DNA of 64,000 nucleotides from Draconibacterium halophilum (lineage in GTDB: Bacteria; Bacteroidota; Bacteroidia; Bacteroidales; Prolixibacteraceae): NCBI RefSeq assembly GCF_010448835.1, contig NZ_CP048409.1, positions 4,195,501-4,259,500 of the forward strand, written 5' to 3'. Below the pieces are notes generated by a model, which was given only the letters and a program-made list of their open reading frames with translations, did not search any database and was not told where the DNA came from. Shown here piece by piece: positions 57,001-64,000 of this stretch. Both the position numbers and the translations under genes were made by a program. Numbering within the stretch: position 1 is the stretch's first letter; each line of letters starts with the position of its first letter.

Positions 57001-60000
57001 CCACGGGCGAAAAATCTGGTGGAGATCTTTATTTCAACCTTGGGGAAATCTCGGAAGATCTATTGAAAGATTCGAGAAAATCTTTTGAAAACGGACTGCC
57101 AACCACTTCCGAATTAAACAATGTTGACACTACTATTTGGGGCCGTGTTTCAACACAGCAGTCGTTGGTAAATGCTTTTGATAACACTACCGATTCGCGC
57201 CAATACCAGGATGTAGGTTTTGACGGATTGAATGATGATGACGAGTCTACACATTTCCAGCAATACCTGCAGGAACTTCAGCTAAAAGTAAACGACGACG
57301 TTTACCAGCAGGCACTAAACGACCCTTCGTCGGATAACTTCCACTATTACCGCGGTTCAGATTACGACCAGCAGGAATTAGGTATTCTGGAACGCTACAA
57401 ACAATACAACAATCCGGAAGGAAACTCGCCAACTTCGGAAATGTCGCCCGAAAGCTATCCAACTTCGGCAACTACATTGCCCGATATTGAAGACATTAAC
57501 GATGATAATACCCTTAACGAATACGAGCGCTATTTCCAATACCGTGTAAGCCTCCGCAAAGAGGACATGGAGCTGGGAAATAACTACATATCGGATGTTA
57601 GACGCGCACGCGTTGAGCTTAAAAATGGCGAGATTGGCGAAGTTGACTGGTACCAGTTTAAGATTCCGGTAAATGATCCGGATGCGGTTATTGGAGATAT
57701 CAACGACCTGAATTCTATTCGTTTTATGCGACTGTTTATGCATGGTTTTGAAGATCCCACAGTTTTGCGTTTTGCCACCCTCGACCTTGTTCGGGCTGAT
57801 TGGCGCCGCTACACCGGCGATATTCTGCAGGATGGTGCAATTCCTTCACCCAATGCTCAGTTTGATATTTCGGCGGTTAGTATTGAAGAAAATTCAAGTC
57901 GCGAACCCGTGAACTACGTTTTACCTCCGGGAGTATCTAGGGTAATCGACCCCGCCAACCCGCAGCTGCGGCAGTTGAACGAGCAGTCGATTGAAATGAA
58001 AGTAACAGAACTGGAACAGGGTGATGCACGTGCAGCATACAAATCGTTGTACATGGATTTCAGAAGGTACAAAACCCTGAAAATGGAAGTGCACGCTGAA
58101 GAAATTGATGAATTCCCACTGGAAGATGACGAACTGTATTTCTTTATTCGTATGGGATCGGACTACAACTACAACTATTACGAATATGAGGTACCATTAA
58201 CACTAACCCCTGAGGGGAATTATAATGGCGATATTGAAAGTGATCGCTATATGGTTTGGCCCGATCAAAACCGGATTAATATTCCGCTTGAGCTGTTTAC
58301 CAATCTTAAACTGCAACGTAACGATGCCATGCGAATGGAAGGTGCTAGCGTTTCGATACAAGATGTTTTTGAAGGTTCGCACGATGGATGGAACGACGGT
58401 AAAAATCGGGTAAAAGTGAAAGGTAGCCCGAATCTGGGTAATGTTGAAGTGTTTATGATGGGTGTACGCAACAAACGAGGACAGTTAAACACCGGACCAA
58501 AATCGGTAATTGTTTGGGCCAACGAATTACGCTTAACGGATTTCGACGACGAAGGTGGCTGGGCGGCTAATGCAAGGGTTTCAACACGTTTAGCCGATCT
58601 GGGTAGCGTGGTGGTTGCCGGACGTAAACGCACCGCCGGCTTTGGTGGTATCGACCAAAATATTAACAGTAGAATGATAGACGACCTGAACGAGATTGAT
58701 GTTGCGGCATCGATTGACTGGGGACGGTTTTTCCCGGAAAAAGCAGGTGTTCGTATTCCTATGTATTACGGTTATTCAAACAGTACGGCAACGCCAAAAT
58801 ACGATCCGGTAAATCCGGATATTGAGTTAAAAGAATCGCTGAATCATGCACGAAATAACAGCGAGAAAGACTCCATAAAAAATATGTCGCAGGATGTAAT
58901 TGAACGTAAGAGTATCAACTTTACCAATGTAAAAGTTGAGCCGCAGCGCCAGAAAGAAAAGACACATCTGTGGGATCCGGAGAACTTCGCGGTTACCTAT
59001 TCATACAACGAAACATCAAAACGAAACATTACTACAGAATACAATGTGAATAGAACACATCGGTTTATGTTCTCGTACAACTATAGTAACCGACCAAAAC
59101 TGATTCAGCCTTTCAGCAATGTACAGTTTCTGCAAAAAGGCCCGCTAAAATTGATTGGCGACTTTAATTTCTATCCGTTGCCAACACAAATTTCGTATCG
59201 TACCGATCTTTTCCGTAAATACCACGAAAGACAATCAAGAAATATTACCAATCCAAATTTGATTCTGCCAACGACTTTCGATAAAGATTTCCTCTGGAAC
59301 CGTTACCTCGACATTCGGTACGACGTTACCCGTTCGCTGAAAGTTGATTTCTCTTCGCGAGGAACTTCACGAATCGATGAACCCGACGGCCGAATAAATA
59401 AAAACGACGACGATTACGAATGGAAGCGCGACTCAATTCTAAACAACCTTTGGAATATGGGAAGACCAACAATTTACAATCATAGCTTTAATGCCACTTA
59501 CCGCTTACCTATCCGCAGTATTCGCGCATTAAATTTTATGAGTGGAACCGTTCGTTATTCAGGAACTTACGAGTGGGCTGCCGGAGCATTAACCGACGAC
59601 GATATTAATATTGGTAACATTATTACCAACTCGCGCAACCTTACGCTAACCGGTAATGCCAATTTCCAAACCCTGTTTAATAAGGTGCCCTATTTTAAGG
59701 AAGTCGATCAGAAATTCAGGCGAACAGGGCGTGGACGTGGTAGCCTCAACAGCAGAAGTACAAGAGGAAGAACCAACCAGCAAGCTGAACCGCTGCAACG
59801 AAAACAGGAAGAAACATTTAGCAGCAGTGCCAAATTCACAGCCGATCAGGGGCAAAATTTTGCGCATAAACTAAATACTAAAAAAGTTAAAGTGCTGGTT
59901 ACTGATGTGGATGGAAAAACTGTTCCGGGAAAAACAAATATTGTTGATGTCAACACCATTGAGTTTATACCATCGGTTGATGTACAACAGGCAATGATTA

Positions 60001-61487
60001 CTGTTACCGGGAAACGAGGCGATCAGTCATTCCTTAAGGACATGCTTGATGTGACCACACGAATGGTAATCGGATTGCGTACTTTCTCTGTAAATTACAG
60101 CAAAAATGGTGGTACTGTACTCCCGGGCTTCCTTCCGGAACCAACATTGTTCGGAACAGGAAAATTCAGTGGAGATACGGAATGGGGAACACAAACTCTG
60201 GATCCGCAACTGGCTCCGGGATTACCATTTCTCTTTGGCTGGCAAGACCGCGATTTTGCTATAAAAGCAGCTCAAAACGGCTGGTTAACGATTGACTCGA
60301 CTCTTAACCAACCATTCCAGATTATGGAAAACGAGCGAATCAATTTACGTGCGCTGTGGGAACCTCTCCCCGACTTGCGAATTGATTTAACCGCTAACCG
60401 TTCGATGTCGAAAAATATTACTGAGTTTTACAATTATGATACGAACTCCGGTAGTTTTGTTGCCAACAGTTATTCCGAAAGCGGAAACTTCAGCATGTCG
60501 ACACTAACTCTGGGAACTGCCTTTTTCAAAATTGGGAAAGAGGAGGTCACCAGCTCTGATGCGTTCGAAAACATGAAAGAATACCGTAGGGTTATTGCTC
60601 ACCGTTTGGCCGATCAGCGTGGAACCAGCGCCGGTTATGTTCCAGGTACCCCTAACGAAAATTATCCTGGCTATCCTGATGGTTACGGGCCAAATTCGGT
60701 AGAAGTCCTTGTTCCCGCATTCCTTGCTGCTTATCAGAATAAAAAACCGGAAGATGTTTCGCTGGGATTATTCCCTTCCTTAAAATATATCCGCCCCAAC
60801 TGGAGTATTCGTTACGAAGGTATGGTATCACGTATTCCGGGCTTGAACAATATAATGCGTTCGCTGAATTTCCAACATACCTACCGTTCAACTTATAATG
60901 TTGGCTCGTATGCCACTAACCTCAACCATATTGCAGGAGAAGATGGCTACTCTATGGTGCGCGACCTGGCCGACAACTTTGTTCCGGCTTACGATTTTAA
61001 TACAGTAAGTATAGTTGAAGCTTTCAACCCTTTAATCAACATTGATATCATGTGGTTGAACGACCTGACCACTCGTGGAGAGGTTAAACGTATGCGAAAC
61101 CTAAACTTATCGTTATCGAACAATCAGCTCACAGAGATATTGAGTAACGAATATATTTTAGGTTTGGGCTACCGTTTTACACGCATGGATTTGATTATTA
61201 AAACAAAGAATTCGCAACAGGCTTATTCCAACGATTTAAATATTCGTGCTGATATTTCCTATCGTAAAACAAAAACACTTTTACGCCAGTTAGACGACGC
61301 AAACGATCAGATTACAGCAGGCCAAGGTAATTTTACTTTAAAAACTTATGCCGATTATCGTTTAAGCGATAAATTTGAAATGCGTGTATATTATGACCGG
61401 ATTATCAATGATCCGTTTACTTCGCTGTCGTACCGTACAACCAATGCAAATTTTGGGGTTAGTTTCCGTTTCACCTTGTCGAACTAA
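54018..61487 (+). CDS. sprA: SprA, outer-membrane translocon of the type IX secretion system
   Basis: 2489 residues with a signal peptide (ILIVFFALSVPFKGEAQ). SprA forms a very large beta-barrel through which T9SS substrates pass the outer membrane. Family features are seen along the length: PNNIKYEIEYDPITGQYVFYE near the start, repeated strand-rich blocks, VYVDDFEATKTAIDMRTRSSWM, YDQQELGILERYK, ANELRLTDFDDEGGWAANARV, and the barrel-end SDKFEMRVYYDRII. It is of the usual giant size. It lies 85 bases after ruvA, a common neighbour in the phylum. No frameshift is seen over 7.5 kb. Confidence 0.96.
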   Translation: MTLSRSLPKIFFILIVFFALSVPFKGEAQELPEIDTTGTLPYPFEDQPAFGYPTQDSSKLYLSKPNNIKYEIEYDPITGQYVFYEKVGSLNYRLPQSMSLDDYLEYDFDKSIQDYWRSRTQQESIDARGGLLPKLTIGSEAFNRIFGGNTINIQPQGYVEVSFGYQVNKTENPSIPERLRKVPTFDFDEKIQMNVTGQIGTKMNMRVNYNTEATFDYENKMNLEYTGDEDEILKRIEAGNVSLPLNGSLITGASNLFGVKAEMQFGKLTVTTLFSQHRGESKTVETEGGAQVATFDISAANYDANRHFFLAQYFRDNYNEWLKSTAVPRSPITINKVEVWVTNKSNDFDDSRNILAFQDLAEHDPHIYNNIPQFQANNGLPFPQSVFPGNQANGLYNEMRTTYSDVRQVQNISSVMAQFGRDFVGGTDFEKIEQARKLNESEYTINQQLGYISLNSALNTDEVLAVAFNFTYNGQTFQVGEFSTDGIDAPKTLFMKLLKGTNLSPGKPTWNLMMKNIYNLNAYQLTSDDFELNVVYQNDSTGTYINYLPASRIEGHILLEVMRLDMLNSQLDPTKDGVFDYVNGITVNSNTGRIIFPVVEPFGSHLADSIQDPSYIEQFTFQTLYDSTQVKAEQDAEHNKYRLTGSYKGSSSSDIALGALNLTQGSVKVTAGGQVLTENVDYTVDYTLGRVKIINQALLEAGTPIQVSTESEDLFTMQRKTLMGTHANYAFSDNFNIGATALWMNERPLTEKVDYGDDPISNLMYGLDARYNTEAPFITKALDALPFYSTNAASSIDVEAEFAQLVPGSSKSIDGAVYVDDFEATKTAIDMRTRSSWMLASTPQFQNNMFPEANLSNSLEYGINRAKIAWYNIDPLFLRNNSLTPDYIKNNRELQSNHLVREVFEQEIFPEREFTTGEPTNIAVLDLAYYPTERGPYNYDTGNSNFSAGVNADGSLRDPESRWGGIMREIQTSDFENANIEYIEFWMMDPFVNDTTGEKSGGDLYFNLGEISEDLLKDSRKSFENGLPTTSELNNVDTTIWGRVSTQQSLVNAFDNTTDSRQYQDVGFDGLNDDDESTHFQQYLQELQLKVNDDVYQQALNDPSSDNFHYYRGSDYDQQELGILERYKQYNNPEGNSPTSEMSPESYPTSATTLPDIEDINDDNTLNEYERYFQYRVSLRKEDMELGNNYISDVRRARVELKNGEIGEVDWYQFKIPVNDPDAVIGDINDLNSIRFMRLFMHGFEDPTVLRFATLDLVRADWRRYTGDILQDGAIPSPNAQFDISAVSIEENSSREPVNYVLPPGVSRVIDPANPQLRQLNEQSIEMKVTELEQGDARAAYKSLYMDFRRYKTLKMEVHAEEIDEFPLEDDELYFFIRMGSDYNYNYYEYEVPLTLTPEGNYNGDIESDRYMVWPDQNRINIPLELFTNLKLQRNDAMRMEGASVSIQDVFEGSHDGWNDGKNRVKVKGSPNLGNVEVFMMGVRNKRGQLNTGPKSVIVWANELRLTDFDDEGGWAANARVSTRLADLGSVVVAGRKRTAGFGGIDQNINSRMIDDLNEIDVAASIDWGRFFPEKAGVRIPMYYGYSNSTATPKYDPVNPDIELKESLNHARNNSEKDSIKNMSQDVIERKSINFTNVKVEPQRQKEKTHLWDPENFAVTYSYNETSKRNITTEYNVNRTHRFMFSYNYSNRPKLIQPFSNVQFLQKGPLKLIGDFNFYPLPTQISYRTDLFRKYHERQSRNITNPNLILPTTFDKDFLWNRYLDIRYDVTRSLKVDFSSRGTSRIDEPDGRINKNDDDYEWKRDSILNNLWNMGRPTIYNHSFNATYRLPIRSIRALNFMSGTVRYSGTYEWAAGALTDDDINIGNIITNSRNLTLTGNANFQTLFNKVPYFKEVDQKFRRTGRGRGSLNSRSTRGRTNQQAEPLQRKQEETFSSSAKFTADQGQNFAHKLNTKKVKVLVTDVDGKTVPGKTNIVDVNTIEFIPSVDVQQAMITVTGKRGDQSFLKDMLDVTTRMVIGLRTFSVNYSKNGGTVLPGFLPEPTLFGTGKFSGDTEWGTQTLDPQLAPGLPFLFGWQDRDFAIKAAQNGWLTIDSTLNQPFQIMENERINLRALWEPLPDLRIDLTANRSMSKNITEFYNYDTNSGSFVANSYSESGNFSMSTLTLGTAFFKIGKEEVTSSDAFENMKEYRRVIAHRLADQRGTSAGYVPGTPNENYPGYPDGYGPNSVEVLVPAFLAAYQNKKPEDVSLGLFPSLKYIRPNWSIRYEGMVSRIPGLNNIMRSLNFQHTYRSTYNVGSYATNLNHIAGEDGYSMVRDLADNFVPAYDFNTVSIVEAFNPLINIDIMWLNDLTTRGEVKRMRNLNLSLSNNQLTEILSNEYILGLGYRFTRMDLIIKTKNSQQAYSNDLNIRADISYRKTKTLLRQLDDANDQITAGQGNFTLKTYADYRLSDKFEMRVYYDRIINDPFTSLSYRTTNANFGVSFRFTLSN

Positions 61488-61592
61488 TTGTTAAACCATC
61501 TTTATGAGAGAAATAGTTTTTTAAAGCTTCTATCGACAATATTTTGATATTTCAAAAAAAACGTTTTTCTTGCAGAAGAATAAATTAATACA

Positions 61593-61643
61593 ATGCAAAA
61601 AATAAATACAATATGGCTTCCGTGGTGGGGTCTTCTTACGTAA
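61593..61643 (+). CDS. trpL: trp leader peptide 1
   Basis: A 16-residue frame, MQKINTIWLPWWGLLT, with three Trp codons including a TGG TGG pair. The leader is followed by alternative hairpins and a terminator, as in trp attenuation. First of two leaders in tandem. Confidence 0.85.
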   Translation: MQKINTIWLPWWGLLT

Positions 61644-61666
61644 GTTAGGAGTTAAAGAGCCATATT
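61610..61666 (+). promoter_or_regulatory. Attenuator 1 pause/antitermination hairpins
   Basis: A perfect 9-base complement lies between aatatggct (61610-61618, including the first Trp codon) and agccatatt (61658-61666). In the alternative fold, agttaggag (61643-61651) pairs with cttctaact (61694-61702, one G:U), which would take away the 5' arm of the terminator. A ribosome stalled at Trp codons would block the first hairpin and favour the second. Confidence 0.65.
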
Positions 61667-61689
61667 GCTATTTTTAAAGATATGACTGA

Positions 61690-61717
61690 CCTGCTTCTAA
61701 CTAAAGCAGGTTTTTTT
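61690..61717 (+). terminator. trp attenuator terminator 1
   Basis: Stem cctgctt (61690-61696) with aagcagg (61704-61710), then seven T. It lies 46 bases after the first leader peptide. Confidence 0.85.
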
Positions 61718-61736
61718 ATGCAACGAATAAATAATT

Positions 61737-61793
61737 ATGAGAACAAACAATAACATTTGGTGGTGGCGTAGCAACTTTTTACAAATATCGTGA
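61737..61793 (+). CDS. trp leader peptide 2
   Basis: An 18-residue frame, MRTNNNIWWWRSNFLQIS, with three Trp codons in a row (61758-61766). It starts 20 bases after terminator 1 and is followed by a second terminator just before trpE. Possible 1:2 hairpin: tggcgta (61764-61770) with tacgtca (61802-61808, one G:U). Confidence 0.88.
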   Translation: MRTNNNIWWWRSNFLQIS

Positions 61794-61824
61794 AGAGAGG
61801 ATACGTCATTGTTTAAAACAAAAG

Positions 61825-61856
61825 CGGCTCATCGAATTTCACGGTGAGCCGTTTTT
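61825..61856 (+). terminator. trp attenuator terminator 2
   Basis: Stem cggctca (61825-61831) with tgagccg (61845-61851), then a five-T run. It lies 72 bases before trpE. Confidence 0.85.
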
Positions 61857-61927
61857 CGTTTAAACACCCGGCTCACAGCATTTTAAGAATAGAAATACAA
61901 TCAAAAAAACAAAACAAAAAATACAAA

Positions 61928-63337
61928 ATGGAAAAACTTAATTTTAAACCAGTCGTCAGAAAAATACTTGCCGATACCGTAACTCCGGTAAGCGTTTATT
62001 TACGACTTCGCACGCTTTATCCAAAGTCGATATTGCTGGAAAGCTCTGATTACCACGGCGCAGAAAATGCCTATTCATTTATTGCTTTTAAACCCATTGC
62101 CGATTTTAAAGTGAATAATGGCGAGGTTAGCATTGATCTTCCCGGCAGAGAACAGCAGAAGTTTAAGCTCTCGCCCGAGCAAATGTTACACGATGAACTG
62201 GACAACTTTTTCAAAACATTTAATGTTGATTCTGATGAGATTGAATTGCCGGCCAACGGTTTGTTTGGCTACCTGAATTTCGATGCCATCCAGCATTTCG
62301 AAAACATCAGTTTCTCTTCCACCAAAAAAGAAGAATACCAAACCCCGGAAGTAAGCTACAGTTTTTACAAGTATGTAGTGGCCATCGATCATCATAAAAA
62401 CCAAATCCACATTGTTGAAAACCTGCTGGAAGGGGAAGAATCGCAAATGGATTACGTGCATCATTTGCTGGTGAATCTTAACTTTTCAACGGCAAGATTT
62501 GATGTGCGCGACGAAGAGAAATCAAATATCACCGACGAAGAATACATGCACATGGTAACAAAAGGTAAAGAACACTGCTACCGTGGCGATGTATTCCAGA
62601 TCGTGCTGAGCCGCCAGTTCTCGCAGGAATTTGTTGGCGATGATTTTAATGTTTACCGGGCACTGCGCTCCATCAATCCATCGCCGTACCTGTTTTATTT
62701 CGATTACGGAACGTACAGTATTTTTGGATCAAGTCCCGAGGCTGAAGTCAGAATAAAAGATAACAAAGCATACATTCACCCCATTGCCGGAACTTTTAAA
62801 CGTACCGGTAACGATGAGCAGGACCGTGAGCTGGCCGAAAAGCTGAGCAAAGATCCGAAGGAAAATGCCGAGCATGTAATGTTGGTAGATCTTGCCCGCA
62901 ACGATTTGAGCCGAAATGCTGACAATGTAGTTGTTGAAACCTATCGCGAGGTGCAATTCTTTTCGCATGTGATTCACCTGGTTTCTCAGGTATCGGGCGA
63001 AATTACCGACGATACCAACCTGATAAAAGTACTGGGCGAAACCTTCCCCGCCGGAACACTTTCGGGAGCACCGAAATATAAAGCCATGGAACTGATAGAT
63101 AAATACGAAAACCAAAACCGTGGTTACTACGGAGGTTGTATCGGCTACCTGGGTTTTGATAATTCAGTAAACCATGCCATTATGATTCGCTCGTTTTTGA
63201 GCAAAGACAAGAAATTGTTTTACCAGGCGGGTGCCGGAATTGTCGCCGACTCGCAAGAAGAGAGCGAACTACAGGAAGTGAACAACAAACTGGCCGCCTT
63301 GAAAAAAGCCATTGAAATGGCAAAAGGAATTAATTAA
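61928..63337 (+). CDS. trpE: Anthranilate synthase component I
   Basis: 469 residues. The frame is open to 61844, but that part overlaps terminator 2, so the ATG at 61928 (MEKLNFKPVVRKILADTVTP) is the start. It converts chorismate to anthranilate with ammonia from TrpG. Motifs: feedback site SILLESSDYHGAENAYSFI, QIVLSRQFSQEF, FGSSPEAEVRI, HPIAGTFKRTGN, DLARNDLSRN, PAGTLSGAPKYKAMELID, and GAGIVADSQEESELQE. The gene is followed by trpG. Regulated by the two attenuators and likely by tryptophan feedback (LLESS). Confidence 0.95.
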   Translation: MEKLNFKPVVRKILADTVTPVSVYLRLRTLYPKSILLESSDYHGAENAYSFIAFKPIADFKVNNGEVSIDLPGREQQKFKLSPEQMLHDELDNFFKTFNVDSDEIELPANGLFGYLNFDAIQHFENISFSSTKKEEYQTPEVSYSFYKYVVAIDHHKNQIHIVENLLEGEESQMDYVHHLLVNLNFSTARFDVRDEEKSNITDEEYMHMVTKGKEHCYRGDVFQIVLSRQFSQEFVGDDFNVYRALRSINPSPYLFYFDYGTYSIFGSSPEAEVRIKDNKAYIHPIAGTFKRTGNDEQDRELAEKLSKDPKENAEHVMLVDLARNDLSRNADNVVVETYREVQFFSHVIHLVSQVSGEITDDTNLIKVLGETFPAGTLSGAPKYKAMELIDKYENQNRGYYGGCIGYLGFDNSVNHAIMIRSFLSKDKKLFYQAGAGIVADSQEESELQEVNNKLAALKKAIEMAKGIN

Positions 63338-63352
63338 CAAAGCCTCTCCTAA

Positions 63353-63369
63353 CCCCTCCGAAGGAGGGG
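63353..63369 (+). repeat. REP-like palindrome between trpE and trpG (1)
   Basis: cccctcc gaa ggagggg, preceded by cctctcctaa. A similar GC-rich palindrome lies 80 bases downstream. Both are typical of short interspersed palindromes in Bacteroidota. Confidence 0.65.
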
Positions 63370-63403
63370 AACAGGAAAACAAAAGAATTAAAAGCAAAAT
63401 AAA

Positions 63404-64000
63404 ATGGTACAAAAACAATACAAACAAGAACCTGCTTCAATCTCCTCCCCTTCGGGGAGGCCGGGAGGGGCCAAAATCTTAGTTATCGATAATTACGACT
63501 CATTTACCTACAACCTGGTACATGCCATTAAAAAGATTGCCGGCCAGCCGGTTGATGTGTTTCGCAACGATCAGATTGCACTGGAAGAAATTGAAAAATA
63601 CGACAAGATCGTTCTTTCTCCTGGCCCTGGAATTCCGGAAGAAGCTGGTCTTTTACTCGATATTATAAAAGCTTATGCGCCAACAAAGAGTATATTGGGA
63701 GTTTGTCTGGGTCACCAGGCTATTGGCGAAGCTTTTGGGGGTACACTTCATAACATGAACCGTGTTTTACATGGAATTGCCACCCCGGTTAAACAAACCG
63801 GAATAAAATCGAAGTTATTTAAAGGATTGCCCGAATCATTTGATGTAGGCCGCTATCATTCGTGGATTGTTCAGAAAGAACAACTACCCGAGTGTTTTGA
63901 AGTTACCAGTTACGACAACGATGGTCTGGTAATGTCGATGCAACACAAAGAATACGATTTACAAAGTGTGCAGTTTCATCCGGAATCGGTACTCACTCCG
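63404..64000 (+). CDS. trpG: Anthranilate synthase component II, glutamine amidotransferase (cut by window end)
   Basis: Runs off the right edge. It supplies ammonia for TrpE. Seen: ILVIDNYDSFTYNLVHAI, SPGPGIPEEAG, GVCLGHQAIGEAFGG with the catalytic Cys, HGIATPVKQTGIKS, and VQFHPESVLTP with the catalytic His-Glu. TrpG normally starts MKILVIDNYDSF. Here no start codon lies at that place; the nearest in-frame ATG is 63404, which adds about 23 residues. This extension includes SSPSGRPGGAK, which is the translated REP-like palindrome at 63444-63472. The element seems to have been inserted at the start of the gene. Confidence 0.9.
   Translation, partial: MVQKQYKQEPASISSPSGRPGGAKILVIDNYDSFTYNLVHAIKKIAGQPVDVFRNDQIALEEIEKYDKIVLSPGPGIPEEAGLLLDIIKAYAPTKSILGVCLGHQAIGEAFGGTLHNMNRVLHGIATPVKQTGIKSKLFKGLPESFDVGRYHSWIVQKEQLPECFEVTSYDNDGLVMSMQHKEYDLQSVQFHPESVLTP
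63444..63472 (+). repeat. REP-like palindrome inside trpG N-terminus (2)
   Basis: cctcccc (63444-63450) with ggggagg (63454-63460), then ccgggaggggcc. It is translated in frame as part of the TrpG leader extension. It is like the palindrome at 63353-63369. Confidence 0.65.

Noticed and set aside
61844..61927. Upstream extension of trpE
   Set aside because: It would start inside terminator 2 and add residues not found in the family; the ATG at 61928 fits better.
1..64000. CRISPR array, prophage or conjugative element
   Set aside because: No evenly spaced direct repeats, and no phage structural, integrase or transfer genes were found. The only mobile element seen is the IS200-type copy.

Overview
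The window looks like chromosome of a Bacteroidota member, most likely from the order Marinilabiliales (Prolixibacteraceae-like). This is inferred from family content, not from a search. The signs are an AT-rich genome with many two-component systems, a giant SprA protein (outer-membrane translocon of the type IX secretion system), secreted GH130 and DUF1080 carbohydrate proteins, PadR/PspC genes, and Bacteroidota-type -7 promoter elements (TAnnTTTG).

Layout. 1-0.8 kb: end of a gene and a single-gene IS200-type element. 0.9-5.3 kb: hybrid kinase, sigma-54 activator and single-domain receiver. 5.5-8 kb: mlaE-mlaF-mlaD lipid-transport operon (minus). 8-12.1 kb: small stress or envelope genes (acidic lipoprotein, MscS channel, hemerythrin, VTT membrane protein). 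12.1-12.7 kb: non-coding palindrome-rich element. 12.7-18.7 kb: minus-strand operon of a GshF-like ATP-grasp ligase, glutamate-cysteine ligase and a heterodimeric ABC exporter. 19-26.3 kb: NAGPA-type protein and two more two-component pairs. 26.5-34.5 kb: GH130, DUF1080, an EDWM-repeat protein with PadR and PspC, a membrane hybrid kinase with AraC domain, and a lipoprotein propeller. 34.7-38.2 kb: outer-membrane beta-barrel receptor behind a LytTR regulator. 38.9-42 kb: two-gene operon of an ATP-grasp/peptidase S58 fusion and a histone-deacetylase-family amidohydrolase. 42.2-49.2 kb: minus operon of a 1434-residue PD40/TPR protein, a histidine kinase and an OmpR regulator. 49.7 kb: tRNA-Asn. 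50-61.5 kb: exported Ni superoxide dismutase, leucyl aminopeptidase, pdxA, ruvA, sprA. 61.5-64 kb: start of the trp operon (two leader peptides with two terminators, trpE, partial trpG).

Four things stand out. First, the trp operon has two complete-looking attenuators in tandem. Second, the ATP-grasp/S58 fusion plus HDAC-family gene looks like a synthesise-and-trim pathway for an unknown amide or peptide. Third, a split GshF system is joined to an ABC exporter. Fourth, several genes are broken by what look like one-base losses in homopolymers (sigma-54 activator, MscS, OmpR regulator), and a lipoprotein has a stop at codon 3. This may reflect errors in the underlying assembly rather than biology. 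A degenerate intergenic module (terminator hairpin plus tRNA 3'-end-like sequence) recurs at least five times between 28.9 and 42.2 kb and resembles the real tRNA-Asn tail at 49.7 kb.
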